Shown here: positions 25,927 through 34,880 of the stretch, one piece after another
How the letters are laid out: each line of letters starts with the position of its first letter
Position numbering within the stretch: position 1 is the first letter of the stretch
Origin: Actinoplanes xinjiangensis
GTDB lineage: Bacteria; Actinomycetota; Actinomycetes; Mycobacteriales; Micromonosporaceae
Length of the DNA stretch: 64,000 nt
Direction: 5' to 3'
Assembly (NCBI RefSeq): GCF_003148685.1
Contig: NZ_QGGR01000025.1
Span: 62,001-126,000, forward strand
Translations under genes and position numbers: made by a program
The notes under the pieces: model-generated
Told to the model about the DNA's origin: nothing
What the model saw: the letters and a program-made list of their open reading frames with translations, nothing else
Databases searched by the model: none

Positions 25927-27396
25927 ATGGACAAGCCGCACCACATCTTCGGCCGGACCCGCGAGTGGAACGGTCTCGCCACTTTCGTGACGAGGCCGCT
26001 GGAAGCAACGCAGGGCGCCGCCTCACTCGGGGTGGTGAGCGGCCGGCGTCGTCAAGGCAAGAGCTACCTGCTACAGGCAGTTGCCGAGGCGACCGGCGGC
26101 ATGTATTTCGCGGCCACCGAGGCCACCGAGGCGGAGTCGCTCCGACTGTTCGCCGAGGCGCTCTCGCGGCACACGCGTGAGTTCGTCGAGACGCCGTTCC
26201 GCGACTGGAACGACGCGATAGCGCACATGTTCCGCGCCATCAGCGGCAAACCGACGGCCGTCGTCATCGACGAGTTCCCATTCCTGTCCAAGGTCTCCCC
26301 GGCGCTGCCGTCGATCATCCAACGCGAACTGGGCCCAGGAGGCAGTGGCCGAACGAGTTCGGTCCGGCTGGTGCTGTGCGGCTCGGCGATGTCGGTCATG
26401 GGAGGTCTCCTGGCCGGCCAGGCGCCGCTGCGCGGCCGGGCCGGCCTCGAACTCGTCGTTCAACCGTTCCACCACCGGGAAGCCGCGGAATTCTGGGGCA
26501 TCACCGACCCCCGTCTCGCCGCCCTGGTCCACGCGGTAGTCGGCGGGACACCCGCCTACCGCCACGAGTTCACCCAGGGCGACAGCCCGACCACGATCGA
26601 AGACTTCGACGCCTGGGTGATCCGGACCGCACTCAATCCGCAGACGCCTCTGTTCCGGGAGGCGCGGTACCTGCTGGCGGAGGAGTCCGCCATCCGCGAC
26701 CCGGCCCTGTACCACTCGGTGCTGGCGGCGATCGCCGCCGGCAACACCACCAACGGCGGGATCGCCAATTTCATCGGGCGTAAGTCCGACCACATCACCC
26801 ATCCGCTCAACGTCCTCGAGGACTGCGCACTGATCGCCCGTGAACCCGACGTGTTCCGACCGGCCCGAGCCCGCTACCGGATCGTGGAACCGCTGATCAC
26901 GTTCTACGAGGCGGTCATGCGCAAACGCTGGGCGGAGCTGGAGATCCACCGGGCCGAGCAGGTCTGGACGACCACCAGGCAGACCTTCCTGACCCAGGTC
27001 GCCGGTCCACACTTCGAGGCGCTGTGCAGGGCATTCGCCCTGGAGTCCGGCTACGCGGCGTTCCCCGAGCAGCCATCGGAGGTCGGGTCCGGCACGGTCA
27101 ACGACCCGGCGAACCGCACACAGATCGAGATCGACGTAGTCGCTCTCGCCGCCCAGCATCCGAACAGCCCCCGGCGCATCGTCTCCCTGGGCGAGGCCAA
27201 GTGGGGTGAGGTCATCGGCCACCGTCATCTCGACCGGCTCGTGAGAGCACGTGCCCTGCTGCGACCGATGGGCTATGACACCGACAGCACGGTGCTCGCC
27301 CTCTACGGCGGAGCCGGGTTCACCGAGGAACTGACGGCGGCCGCCGCAGAAGACGATCGAATCCTGCTCGTCGACCTCGACCGCCTGTATTCGTAG
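25927..27396 (+). CDS. AAA-type ATPase with C-terminal DUF234 nuclease-like domain
   Basis: This 489-aa protein belongs to the archaeal-type/MNS STAND ATPases. N-terminal GVVSGRRRQGKSYLLQAV (about residues 37-54) is the P-loop, AVVIDEFPFL (about 115-124) is Walker B, and LVLCGSAMSVM (about 148-158) a sensor segment. A winged-helix part (GNTTNGGIANFIGRKSDHI) follows, then a DUF234 domain with a PD-(D/E)XK-like core: EIDVVALA and, after about 18 residues, VSLGEAKW. The Asp, Glu and Lys are all kept. Such proteins are common in islands, and their function is mostly unknown. It ends 2 bp before a tRNA 3' fragment, so it probably lies at the edge of an integrated element. Confidence 0.82.
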   Translation: MDKPHHIFGRTREWNGLATFVTRPLEATQGAASLGVVSGRRRQGKSYLLQAVAEATGGMYFAATEATEAESLRLFAEALSRHTREFVETPFRDWNDAIAHMFRAISGKPTAVVIDEFPFLSKVSPALPSIIQRELGPGGSGRTSSVRLVLCGSAMSVMGGLLAGQAPLRGRAGLELVVQPFHHREAAEFWGITDPRLAALVHAVVGGTPAYRHEFTQGDSPTTIEDFDAWVIRTALNPQTPLFREARYLLAEESAIRDPALYHSVLAAIAAGNTTNGGIANFIGRKSDHITHPLNVLEDCALIAREPDVFRPARARYRIVEPLITFYEAVMRKRWAELEIHRAEQVWTTTRQTFLTQVAGPHFEALCRAFALESGYAAFPEQPSEVGSGTVNDPANRTQIEIDVVALAAQHPNSPRRIVSLGEAKWGEVIGHRHLDRLVRARALLRPMGYDTDSTVLALYGGAGFTEELTAAAAEDDRILLVDLDRLYS

Positions 27397-27429
27397 ATGG
27401 TTCGGGTTCGAGTCCCGGACGGTCCACCA
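27397..27429 (+). repeat. tRNA 3'-end fragment, probable attachment-site scar
   Basis: A T-stem TCGGG (27402-27406), T-loop TTCGAGT (27407-27413), T-stem CCCGG (27414-27418), acceptor strand ACGGTCC (27419-27425), discriminator A and CCA (27427-27429) are present. No anticodon or D arm precedes them; coding sequence does. This is the 3' end of a tRNA gene left where an element recombined into a tRNA. By the usual geometry, the element lies on the left. Confidence 0.78.
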
Positions 27430-27434
27430 TCTGG

Positions 27435-27465
27435 TTGATCATCATATTTACCACCATCGAATAAT
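27435..27465 (+). promoter_or_regulatory. Possible promoter of the toxin cassette
   Basis: TTGATC (27435-27440) and AATAAT (27460-27465) are separated by 19 bp in an AT-rich pocket just past the tRNA scar, about 150 bp before the first cassette gene. The long spacer and long leader lower confidence. Confidence 0.3.
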
Positions 27466-27613
27466 GCATGGTGCGAGCCAGGTGGGGTTCGTGTGGTGAG
27501 CCGGTATCCAGCGTGTGGTCGCGGCGGGTAGCTCGGGTCTCGGGCTCGCGCGTCTTCTCTGCCTGGCGTGGTGTCGATAGCGTGTGCTGGACCTCGGTGA
27601 AAGTAGGACTCCA

Positions 27614-27997
27614 GTGGAAGATCTTGATGCTGCGGAGGAGTGGCTGGATTCGTGGGTATCGCAGGTTGATGCGCGGGCCGAGCGCAGTGTCGAGTTGTCG
27701 CGGCGGGTGGCGGCATTGACGGGTTCGGCGGAAGGCCGTGACGGGGCGATCCGGGTGACCGTCGGATCGTCGGGCCAGGTGGAGGCCCTCGATCTGGACG
27801 ACCGGGTGCACGAGTTGCCCGGCCCGCGGTTGGCGCGTGAGATCGTCGCGGTGATGCGGCGTGCGCAGGCCGTGTTGGCGGCGCGGGTGGCCGAGCAGGT
27901 GCAGGCGACGGTGGGTGCGGACAGCGAGGCCGGCCGGGCGGTGATCGGTTCCTTCGAAACCCGCTTTCCGGTTCCGGACAGGCCGGACGAGCGATGA
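27614..27997 (+). CDS. YbaB/EbfC-family nucleoid-associated-like protein
   Basis: This is a 127-aa protein from GTG 27614 (AGGA just upstream; a GTG at 27584 is the longer alternative). A coiled-coil N-terminus (EEWLDSWVSQVDARAERSVE) precedes a YbaB-like beta core, IRVTVGSSGQVEALDLDDRV (about residues 46-65), and a helix with LAREIVAVMRRAQAVLAARV. Actinobacterial YbaB-like proteins of this type are regularly encoded next to WXG100/ESX-type secretion substrates rather than with DNA repair genes. Its stop overlaps the next ATG (ATGA), so it is translated together with the EspC-like gene. Confidence 0.75.
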   Translation: MEDLDAAEEWLDSWVSQVDARAERSVELSRRVAALTGSAEGRDGAIRVTVGSSGQVEALDLDDRVHELPGPRLAREIVAVMRRAQAVLAARVAEQVQATVGADSEAGRAVIGSFETRFPVPDRPDER

Positions 27998-28320
27998 GCG
28001 CCGGGATGCGGTTCCCTGTAGAGGCGGTGCGGCAGCATGCGACCGCGGTCGGCGAGGTCGCTGAACAGATGGCGGTGGCCCGGTCGGCGGTGCGTGAAGT
28101 CGGCATGGACCGGCAGGCGTACGGGGAGATCTGCCAGTTCCTGCCGGGCTTGCTGGAGCCGTTGTTCGGCGGCGCTGTCGAGGTGTTGAACGGTGCGGTG
28201 GACGCCTTGTCGGAGACGGCTCACAAGCTCCGTGTCACCGCCGCGACGATCGAAGCCGCGGACGTCGACAGTGCGCGGGGATTGACTGAGGCGGGCCGAG
28301 GGCCTGAGCCGCTGTTGTGA
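27994..28320 (+). CDS. EspC/WXG100-like small helical protein
   Basis: This 108-aa protein is predicted to be all-helical: FPVEAVRQHATAVGEVAEQMAVARSAV, then YGEICQFLPGLLEPLFGGAVEVLNGAVDALSETAHKL. The size and pattern match ESX-secretion-associated EspC-type proteins, which act as export partners for larger substrates. It overlaps the YbaB-like gene by 4 bp (ATGA) and the toxin gene by 4 bp (GTGA). It probably forms an export or chaperone pair with the N-terminal region of the next protein. No secretion machinery is in the window. Confidence 0.65.
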   Translation: MSAGMRFPVEAVRQHATAVGEVAEQMAVARSAVREVGMDRQAYGEICQFLPGLLEPLFGGAVEVLNGAVDALSETAHKLRVTAATIEAADVDSARGLTEAGRGPEPLL

Positions 28321-29510
28321 GTGACAATCCGCTGGTCGCGCGGGTACAGAGTTCGACGACCTGGTCTACCGGGCTGGGGTTGGTCGAAGACGCTCGGCAG
28401 GTCAGCGACGGTATCCGGAACAACAGTTGGGTTGATGCCACGCTCGGCGGGGTCGGCGGGAGCCTGGATGCCCTGACGGTGGCGGTGGATCCGCTCGGGT
28501 CGCTGTTCGCCTGGGGTGTCGGCTGGTTGATGGAGCATGTCAAGCCGCTCAAGGACGCCTTGGATTGGCTTGCCGGGAAGCCGGATGAGATCGCTGCGCA
28601 TGCTGCGACCTGGCGTAACGTCGCTGCGTCCGCGACGGAAGCCCATCAGCAGTACGCTGCCGCGGTTCGCATGCAGACCGCTGACTGGTACGGCGCCTCC
28701 GGTGACGCCTACCGCACTCATGCCGGCGAGCAACTCGCCGCAGTCGACGGGATAGCGACGGTCACGAGCGCGCTCTCGTACGCGGTCGAAGGCGCTGGTC
28801 TGCTGGTCGGGCTGGTCCGGGAGATCGTGCGTGATCTGATCGCCCAGTTCGTCGCGACGTTGGCGGTGCGGTTGCCGCAGTGGCTGGCCGAAGCAGGGGT
28901 CACGCTCGGTCTGGCTACTCCGGTGGTGGCCGCTCAGGTCGCCACCCTGGTCGCCAAGTGGGTCAATCGGATCCAGCATTTCATCCAGGCCTTGTTCAGC
29001 AGCCTGCGCCGCCTGAACGGCAAACTCGGCGAACTCGCCGGCATCCTCGACCGCCTCAAGCAGCTACTCGCACGACTCAGCCGCAGCGACCCGGCGAACT
29101 CGGCAGCACCTCGCGGCGTGAATTTGTACTCGCGGTCCGGAGCATTGTCGAATCGTGAGGTCCTTGAGCAGAACGTCGGTCTACCGCGAACGGCGGACAC
29201 CGTCCAGCGTTATGCCGAAATGGCCAGCGTTGATTTTCGGGGAGTGCCCGTCGAAGTCGTCGAGAGCGCCGATGATATCGCCTACCTGGATTTTCAGGGT
29301 GCCGTTGCCAGGACCGACTCGCTCGGCGTCCAGCTGGGCCCTGCGGCGTTCCAGGATGAGGAGACGTTGGTGCGGACTCTCGGTCATGAAAGTGTGCATG
29401 TCCGTCAGCACGAGGATGGCCGGATCACGACCATGACCGGGCCGTTGGAGGATGAGGCATACGGGGCTGAGGAAGGCTTCGTCGAGACATGGAGGAGGAA
29501 CCGCGCATGA
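28317..29510 (+). CDS. Type-VII-style polymorphic toxin candidate with HExxH domain
   Basis: This is a 397-aa modular protein. Residues 1-260 are helical and include a WXG-like turn (MQTADWYGASGDAYRTHAGEQL at about 120-141) and hydrophobic helices (VEGAGLLVGLVREIV, VTLGLATPVVAAQVATLVAK), typical of carrier regions. After a Ser/Arg-rich joint near 265, a separate C-terminal domain contains HESVH (357-361) in ETLVRTLGHESVHVRQ, then an acidic stretch with EDEAYGAEEGF that can supply the third ligand. This is a zincin-type metallopeptidase signature. It starts at GTG 28317 (GTGA overlap) and overlaps the small downstream gene. A toxin role is inferred from architecture and neighbours; it could also be an ordinary secreted protease. 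Confidence 0.62.
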   Translation: MSDNPLVARVQSSTTWSTGLGLVEDARQVSDGIRNNSWVDATLGGVGGSLDALTVAVDPLGSLFAWGVGWLMEHVKPLKDALDWLAGKPDEIAAHAATWRNVAASATEAHQQYAAAVRMQTADWYGASGDAYRTHAGEQLAAVDGIATVTSALSYAVEGAGLLVGLVREIVRDLIAQFVATLAVRLPQWLAEAGVTLGLATPVVAAQVATLVAKWVNRIQHFIQALFSSLRRLNGKLGELAGILDRLKQLLARLSRSDPANSAAPRGVNLYSRSGALSNREVLEQNVGLPRTADTVQRYAEMASVDFRGVPVEVVESADDIAYLDFQGAVARTDSLGVQLGPAAFQDEETLVRTLGHESVHVRQHEDGRITTMTGPLEDEAYGAEEGFVETWRRNRA

Positions 29511-29755
29511 CCCGGCTCACCGTCGAGCGAGTACACCGCTTGTCGAGCCGCCCCTGGCTGTTCGTCACCGGGCAACTGGAGGGCGACGCTCTACGCGTCG
29601 GCGATGAACTCACGGTCCTGGACGGTGACACACCTTCCGGTCGTGCGGTGGTGAGGTCCATCGAAATGCACGCCGCAGCGTCCAAGACCACGGTTGCCGT
29701 CGACGTAGACGTCGTTGACTCCGTTCGCGAAGGTGCGGTGCTGGCCAGGAAGTGA
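29507..29755 (+). CDS. Small beta-barrel protein, candidate immunity factor
   Basis: This 82-aa protein starts at ATG 29507 with a GGAGGA site and an ATGA overlap with the toxin candidate. It is nearly all beta: VERVHRLSSRPWLFVTGQLEGD, LRVGDELTVLDGD, GRAVVRSIEMH, TTVAVDVDV. The pattern resembles the second domain of translation GTPases (EF-Tu domain 2-like barrel), but no GTPase domain is present. Position and coupling suggest that it neutralises the toxin. This is inference; a stress-related or translation-associated role cannot be excluded. Confidence 0.6.
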   Translation: MTRLTVERVHRLSSRPWLFVTGQLEGDALRVGDELTVLDGDTPSGRAVVRSIEMHAAASKTTVAVDVDVVDSVREGAVLARK

Positions 29756-29842
29756 CCCACCCGCCCCGCGTGCATCACGATCGCAGCCCGCAGTAGCAGT
29801 AAGATCGCGTTCCGGAGTGCGGGATTATCGGAGCGGTGACCA

Positions 29843-32179
29843 ATGACGTCCAGATCCCCCAGCGGCGTCGAGCACGGCCCTGCGGTCCCGGCGACCAGGT
29901 TCGTCGGCCGGCAGGCCGATCTGGAGAACGTCCGGCGACGCCTCGCGGAGAGCCGCCTGGTGACACTGACCGGGGTCGGCGGCGTGGGCAAGACCCGGCT
30001 GGCCGTGGAGCTGACCCGCACACTCGGCCGGGCCTTCCCCGACGGCATCCGGATGGTCGACCTGTCCGCCGTCGGTGAGACCGGGCAGATCGCCCAGGCC
30101 GTGGTGACCGGGCTGGCGGTGATCGACCGGTCGATCGGTACTCCGGAGAGCAAGCTGATCGGTCATCTCACCGGCCGGCAGATGCTGCTGATCCTGGACA
30201 ACTGTGAACACGTCGCCGAGGGCTGCTCGGCGCTGATCGAGGAGATCCTCGATCACACGGATCAGGTGCGGGTGCTGGCGACCAGCCGCCGGACGCTCGG
30301 CGTCCCCGGTGAACACCTCTATCCGGTGCAGCCGCTGGCCGTACCGGACATGTCCCGGCTTCCCGGGGCGGCGGACCTCGCCGCGGTCGACGCCATGCAG
30401 CTGCTCGCCGACCGGGCGCGGGCCACGCAGCCGGACTTCGCGCTCACCGACGCCAACCTGGCCGCGGCCGCGCGCCTGTGTGTCCGGCTCGACGGGTTGC
30501 CGCTGGCCATCGAGCTGGCCTGTACCCGGCTGCGCAGCCTCTCCCTCCAGGAGCTGACCGAGCGCCTGGAGGCCCGGCTCGACGTCCTCACCGGCCCGGT
30601 CACCCGAAGCGGGCAGCGCACCCGGAGCCGGCAGCACACCCTGCGCGCGGTCATGGACTGGAGCCACTCGCTGTGCTCGCCACGCCAGCGGCTGCTCTGG
30701 GCGCGGCTGTCGGTCTTCGCGGGCAACTTCGATCTGCGGGCGGCCGAGGCGGTGTGCTCCGGCGACGGCCTGCCGCGCGACGACGTGCTCGATGAGCTCG
30801 ACCAGTTGGTGGCCCAGTCGGTCGTGGCGGCCGAGCCGACCGGGACCACAGTGCGGTTCCGGCTGCTGGAGACGATCCGGCAGTACGGTCGGGAACGCCT
30901 GGCCGAGCTCGGCGAGCTGGAGAACCTCCGGGAGAGGCATCTCGAGCACTACCTGACGACGGCCCGGCAGGTGGCGGCCGGCTGGGCCACGCCCGGCCAG
31001 CGTGAGGGGCTGCTGCGGCTGCGGTCCGAGTACCCGAACCTGCGCGCCGCCCTCGACCACGCGCTGGCCGAGCCCACCGACGGCCGGCGTGCCCTCGAAC
31101 TGGTGACCGCCCTGCGACAGCTGTGGTACGCCGACGGCTACCTCAGCGAGGGACGGGACTGGCTCGAACGGGTCCTCGCGGCGGCACCCACCACCGAGAC
31201 GCCCGAGGATCGGCGGGCGCTCGCGGACGGGCTGTGGGTGGCCGCGTGGGTGACCCTCCTGCAGGGCGACCACGAGCGGGCCGCCGCCCGTATCGACCAT
31301 TGCGAGTCACTGGCCGACCGGCCGGGGCCGGACCGGGCCGCCGGATTCGTGAGCGCGCTGCGCGGCACGTCACTGCTGTTTCGCAACCGTCTTCCGCAGG
31401 CGCAGGCCGCGTACGAACAGGCCGTGGTCGTCTTCCGGAGGATCTCCGACACCGAGGGGCTGTTGTGGACGCTCTTCCAGCTGGCCATCACCGCGTCGCA
31501 TCAGGGCGACAGCGCGCGGGCGGAGCGGATCTGCCGGGAGTCGATCGAGCTCAGCGAGGCGACCGGCGAGCGTCTCTGCCGTTCGTACGCGATGTGGGTG
31601 CTGGGGTTCGACACCTGGCGACACGGTGACGCCCGGCGCGCCGAACAGATCGTGGCCGAGGCCCTGGCCGGGCACCGGGACTTCCACGACGCCGTCGGGG
31701 TCGCACTCCTGATCGAGCTCGCGGCGTGGATCGCCGACACCAGGGGCGAGCTCGCCACGTCGGCCCGGTACCTGTCGGTGGCCGACGCGGTGTGGGAGTC
31801 GATCGGCACCCGCCTGACCGCGTTCGGGCCGCCGTTGCAGGAGCACCGGCTCGCCTGCGAGTCCTCGCTGCGGGCCCGGCTCGATCCGGCGGCGCTCCGG
31901 GCGGCTCGCAAGGTGCCACGCTTCACCAGCGTGGACGACGCGATCAGCGCGGTCCTGGACCCGGAGCCGGCTGCCCCGCCGGCCGTCAAGCCGTCCGTGC
32001 TGACCGGCCGGGAACGGGAGATCGTCCCGCTGCTGGCCGACGGGCTCAGCAACCGGGAGATCGCCGCCCGGCTGGTGATCTCCCCGCGTACGGTCGACGG
32101 CCACGTCGAACGGATCCTGGCGAAGCTGGGCTTCTCCACCCGTACCCAGGTCGCTGTGTGGGTCGCCCGAAACGGGTAG
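29843..32179 (+). CDS. LuxR-type regulator with NB-ARC ATPase domain
   Basis: This is a 778-aa signal-transduction ATPase. The N-terminal NB-ARC module has LVTLTGVGGVGKTRLAVEL (P-loop, about residues 35-53), LLILDNCEHV (Walker B, about 115-124) and GLPLAIELACTRLRSLS. A helical, TPR-like region occupies about 350-680. The C-terminal LuxR helix-turn-helix is LTGREREIVPLLADGLSNREIAARL with RTVDGHVERILAKL. Known family members gate transcription by ligand- and ATP-dependent assembly. It lies 84 bp upstream of the aldehyde dehydrogenase on the same strand and could activate that three-gene unit. There is no strong ribosome site before ATG 29843. Confidence 0.88.
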   Translation: MTSRSPSGVEHGPAVPATRFVGRQADLENVRRRLAESRLVTLTGVGGVGKTRLAVELTRTLGRAFPDGIRMVDLSAVGETGQIAQAVVTGLAVIDRSIGTPESKLIGHLTGRQMLLILDNCEHVAEGCSALIEEILDHTDQVRVLATSRRTLGVPGEHLYPVQPLAVPDMSRLPGAADLAAVDAMQLLADRARATQPDFALTDANLAAAARLCVRLDGLPLAIELACTRLRSLSLQELTERLEARLDVLTGPVTRSGQRTRSRQHTLRAVMDWSHSLCSPRQRLLWARLSVFAGNFDLRAAEAVCSGDGLPRDDVLDELDQLVAQSVVAAEPTGTTVRFRLLETIRQYGRERLAELGELENLRERHLEHYLTTARQVAAGWATPGQREGLLRLRSEYPNLRAALDHALAEPTDGRRALELVTALRQLWYADGYLSEGRDWLERVLAAAPTTETPEDRRALADGLWVAAWVTLLQGDHERAAARIDHCESLADRPGPDRAAGFVSALRGTSLLFRNRLPQAQAAYEQAVVVFRRISDTEGLLWTLFQLAITASHQGDSARAERICRESIELSEATGERLCRSYAMWVLGFDTWRHGDARRAEQIVAEALAGHRDFHDAVGVALLIELAAWIADTRGELATSARYLSVADAVWESIGTRLTAFGPPLQEHRLACESSLRARLDPAALRAARKVPRFTSVDDAISAVLDPEPAAPPAVKPSVLTGREREIVPLLADGLSNREIAARLVISPRTVDGHVERILAKLGFSTRTQVAVWVARNG

Positions 32180-32263
32180 CCGATGGGGTGGAACCACCCT
32201 CCCCGCCTTGTTTCGAACATGTGACGCTCGCCACCCGTCGCATTTCGACAAGGAGGCCAGCTG

Positions 32264-33742
32264 ATGACAGTCACCCAAGGCCGAGCTGCAGAGTCCGGCC
32301 GTGCCGTCCCGTTGCCCCCGGGGCGCCTGCACATCGGCGGGCAGTGGCTGCCGGCCGCCGACGGCCGTACGGCGCCGATCCTGGACCCGGCCACGGGCGT
32401 GGAACTCACCCGGGTCGCGGTCGCCGGCCCGGTCGACGTCGACCGGGCGGTCACGGCCGCCCGTAAGGCGTTCGACGACGGGCCCTGGGCGCGGATGACG
32501 CCGCGCGAACGGGGCCGCAAACTGTGGCGGGTCGCCGACCTGCTGCGGGCCCGGGCGACCGAGTTCGCCCGGCTGGAGTCGCTGGACGTCGGCAAGCCGC
32601 TGGCGTTCACCACCACGGTCGACATCCCGACCGTGATCGACACGTTCGAGTACTACGCCGGTCTGATGGCCGGGCTGGAGGGCGCCACCCGGGCCACCGC
32701 GGCGCCGTCGTTCGCCTACACCCGGCGCGAGCCGATCGGCGTCGTCGCCGCAATCACGCCGTTCAACTTCCCGGCCATTCTGTCGGCGACCAAGCTCGCG
32801 CCCGCACTGGCGGCCGGCAACACCGTGGTGCACAAGCCCGCGCCGGAGACACCGTTGAGCGCGCTGCTCTTCGCCGAGTTGCTGGCCGAGGCCGGCCTTC
32901 CCGACGGCGTCTACAACCTGATCACCGGGGACGGGCCGGCCGGCGCGGCGCTGGTCGCCCACCCGGGCGTCGACAAGATCGCTTTCACCGGCTCGTCGGC
33001 GGTCGGTGCGCGGGTGGCGGCACAGGCCGCGGCGACGCTGAAGCAGGTCACGGTGGAACTCGGGGGCAAGGGCGCGAACATCATCTTCGCCGATGCCGAT
33101 CTGAGTGCCGCGATCGAGACCGCCGTCGGCGCGTTCGTCTTCAACACCGGCCAGTTCTGCATGTCCGGCAGCCGCGTGCTGGTGCAGCGGCCGGTCTACC
33201 AGGAGGTGGTCGAGGCCCTCGGCGCCGCCGCGGCCCATGTCCCGGTCGGTGACCCGTTCGCCGAGGGCGTGGTCGTCGGGCCGATGGCGGGCCCGCTCCA
33301 TCTCGCCAAGGTCGTCTCGTTCCTCGACGAGGCGGCGTCCTCCGGCGCCCAGGTTATCGGCGGGCAGCGCCCGGACGGCCCCGGTTTCTTCATCCGGCCG
33401 GCCGTCCTGCCGCACGTGGCGCAGGACTCGCCGCTCGTCCAGGAGGAGGTCTTCGGCCCGGTCGTGACGGTCCAGCCGTTCGACAGCGAGGAGGAGGCGA
33501 TCCGCCTGGCCAACGGCACCCGGTACGGGCTGTCGGCCGGGCTGCAGACCCGCGATGTCAGCCGGGCCCATCGCGTCGCCGCGGCGCTGAACGCCGGCAT
33601 CGTCTGGGTGAACGGCTGGGCACTGCTCGACCCGGCGATGCCCTTCGGCGGGACCGGTGCCTCCGGCTACGGCCGGGAGAACGGCCCCGAGGGCCTGAAC
33701 GCCTACCTGCGCACCAAATCGGTCGTCGTCAACCTGGCGTGA
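32264..33742 (+). CDS. NAD(P)-dependent aldehyde dehydrogenase
   Basis: This is a 492-aa ALDH-superfamily enzyme oxidising an aldehyde to the acid. Visible are ITPFNFPAILSATKLAPALAAGN (the Asn needed for the oxyanion hole), VDKIAFTGSSAVG (cofactor loop), the general-base Glu in VTVELGGKG (E265) and the nucleophile in NTGQFCMSGSRV (C299). Length is normal and the start has AAGGAGG. The alcohol dehydrogenase follows 27 bp after its stop and the hydrolase after that, so this is the first gene of a likely three-gene operon. The substrate cannot be told; aromatic or terpenoid aldehydes are possible. Confidence 0.92.
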   Translation: MTVTQGRAAESGRAVPLPPGRLHIGGQWLPAADGRTAPILDPATGVELTRVAVAGPVDVDRAVTAARKAFDDGPWARMTPRERGRKLWRVADLLRARATEFARLESLDVGKPLAFTTTVDIPTVIDTFEYYAGLMAGLEGATRATAAPSFAYTRREPIGVVAAITPFNFPAILSATKLAPALAAGNTVVHKPAPETPLSALLFAELLAEAGLPDGVYNLITGDGPAGAALVAHPGVDKIAFTGSSAVGARVAAQAAATLKQVTVELGGKGANIIFADADLSAAIETAVGAFVFNTGQFCMSGSRVLVQRPVYQEVVEALGAAAAHVPVGDPFAEGVVVGPMAGPLHLAKVVSFLDEAASSGAQVIGGQRPDGPGFFIRPAVLPHVAQDSPLVQEEVFGPVVTVQPFDSEEEAIRLANGTRYGLSAGLQTRDVSRAHRVAAALNAGIVWVNGWALLDPAMPFGGTGASGYGRENGPEGLNAYLRTKSVVVNLA

Positions 33743-33769
33743 CGCGGTCACGTGGAAAGGACATCACCC

Positions 33770-34879
33770 ATGTTCAAGACGAAGGCAGCGGTGGTCGAGG
33801 GCCCGGGTGCCCCCTTCACCGTCGCGGAGGTCGAGCTTGCCGACCTCCGGCCGGACGAGGTCCTGGTACGCATCGTCGCGGCCGGACTGTGCCACACCGA
33901 TCTGGGCGTGCAGGCGGGCGGCATCCCGTTCGCCCTGCCCGGCGTGCTCGGTCACGAGGGCGCCGGGGTGGTCGTCGAGACCGGCGCCGCCGTCACCCGG
34001 GTCGCGCCCGGCGACCAGGTGCTGCTGAGCTTCACCTCATGCGGGACCTGCCCGTCCTGCCGGGGCGGGCACCCCGCCTACTGCGACACCTGGGTGCCGC
34101 AGAACCTCATCCTCGGCCGGCGCTCCGACGGCGAGCCGACCATCACCCGTGCCGGGAAGCCGATCGGCGGCCGGTTCTTCGGCCAGTCGTCGTTCGCCGA
34201 CCACGCCATCGCCGACGAGCGCAGCCTGGTCAAGGTGGCCGCGGACGCGCCGCTGGACGTCCTGGCCCCGCTCGGCTGCGGGGTGCAGACCGGCTTCGGC
34301 ACGGTGTGGAACGTCCTGGCGCCGGAACCGGGCAGCACCCTGGCGGTGTTCGGGGCGGGCGCCGTGGGGCTGGCCGCGGTGCTGGCGGCGGCCGGACTGC
34401 CGCTGGGCGCGGTGGTCGCCGTCGACCGGGTCCCGGCACGGCTGGACCTGGCCCGCGAGTTCGGGGCCACGCACACGATCGACAGCCGGACCGAGGACCC
34501 GGTCGCGGTGATCGCCGAGGCCACCCGGGGACGGGGACTCGACTACGCCATCGACACCACCGCGGTGCCCTCCGTGGTGCGTACCGCGATCGACACGCTC
34601 GGGATTCGCGGCACCTGCGCGGTCGTCGGCGCCCCGCCGGCCGGCACCGAGGTCGCCTTCGAGGTGCAGAACCTGCTGCCGGGCAAGCGGATCGTCGGCG
34701 TCACCCTCGGTGACGCCGAGCCCGAGACGCTGATCCCCCAGCTCGTGGAACTGCACCGGACCGGTCGGCTGCCGCTGGAGAAGCTCATCCGGCACTACGC
34801 CCTGTCCGAACTGGACGCGGCGGCGAAGGACATGCACAGCGGCCGGACCGTCAAGCCAGTGATCAGAATGGATACCTGA
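33770..34879 (+). CDS. Zinc-dependent alcohol dehydrogenase (aryl/benzyl-type MDR)
   Basis: This 369-aa medium-chain dehydrogenase starts at ATG 33770 with a GGAAAGGA site. The catalytic zinc ligands are C41 (GLCHTD) and H62/E63 (GHEGAGVV). The structural-zinc cluster has four Cys (C91, C94, C97, C105 in CGTCPSCRGGHPAYC). The nucleotide fold is at AVFGAGAVGLAAVLAA, and acidic residues after the second beta strand (AVDRVP) suggest NAD. It resembles aryl-alcohol dehydrogenases. It should feed its aldehyde product to the dehydrogenase encoded upstream. A 1-bp gap separates it from the hydrolase gene. Confidence 0.9.
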   Translation: MFKTKAAVVEGPGAPFTVAEVELADLRPDEVLVRIVAAGLCHTDLGVQAGGIPFALPGVLGHEGAGVVVETGAAVTRVAPGDQVLLSFTSCGTCPSCRGGHPAYCDTWVPQNLILGRRSDGEPTITRAGKPIGGRFFGQSSFADHAIADERSLVKVAADAPLDVLAPLGCGVQTGFGTVWNVLAPEPGSTLAVFGAGAVGLAAVLAAAGLPLGAVVAVDRVPARLDLAREFGATHTIDSRTEDPVAVIAEATRGRGLDYAIDTTAVPSVVRTAIDTLGIRGTCAVVGAPPAGTEVAFEVQNLLPGKRIVGVTLGDAEPETLIPQLVELHRTGRLPLEKLIRHYALSELDAAAKDMHSGRTVKPVIRMDT

Positions 34880-34880
34880 G

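Noticed and set aside
27397..27429. A functional tRNA gene
   Set aside because: Only the T-arm, acceptor 3' strand and CCA are present; the upstream bases are the end of a coding region.
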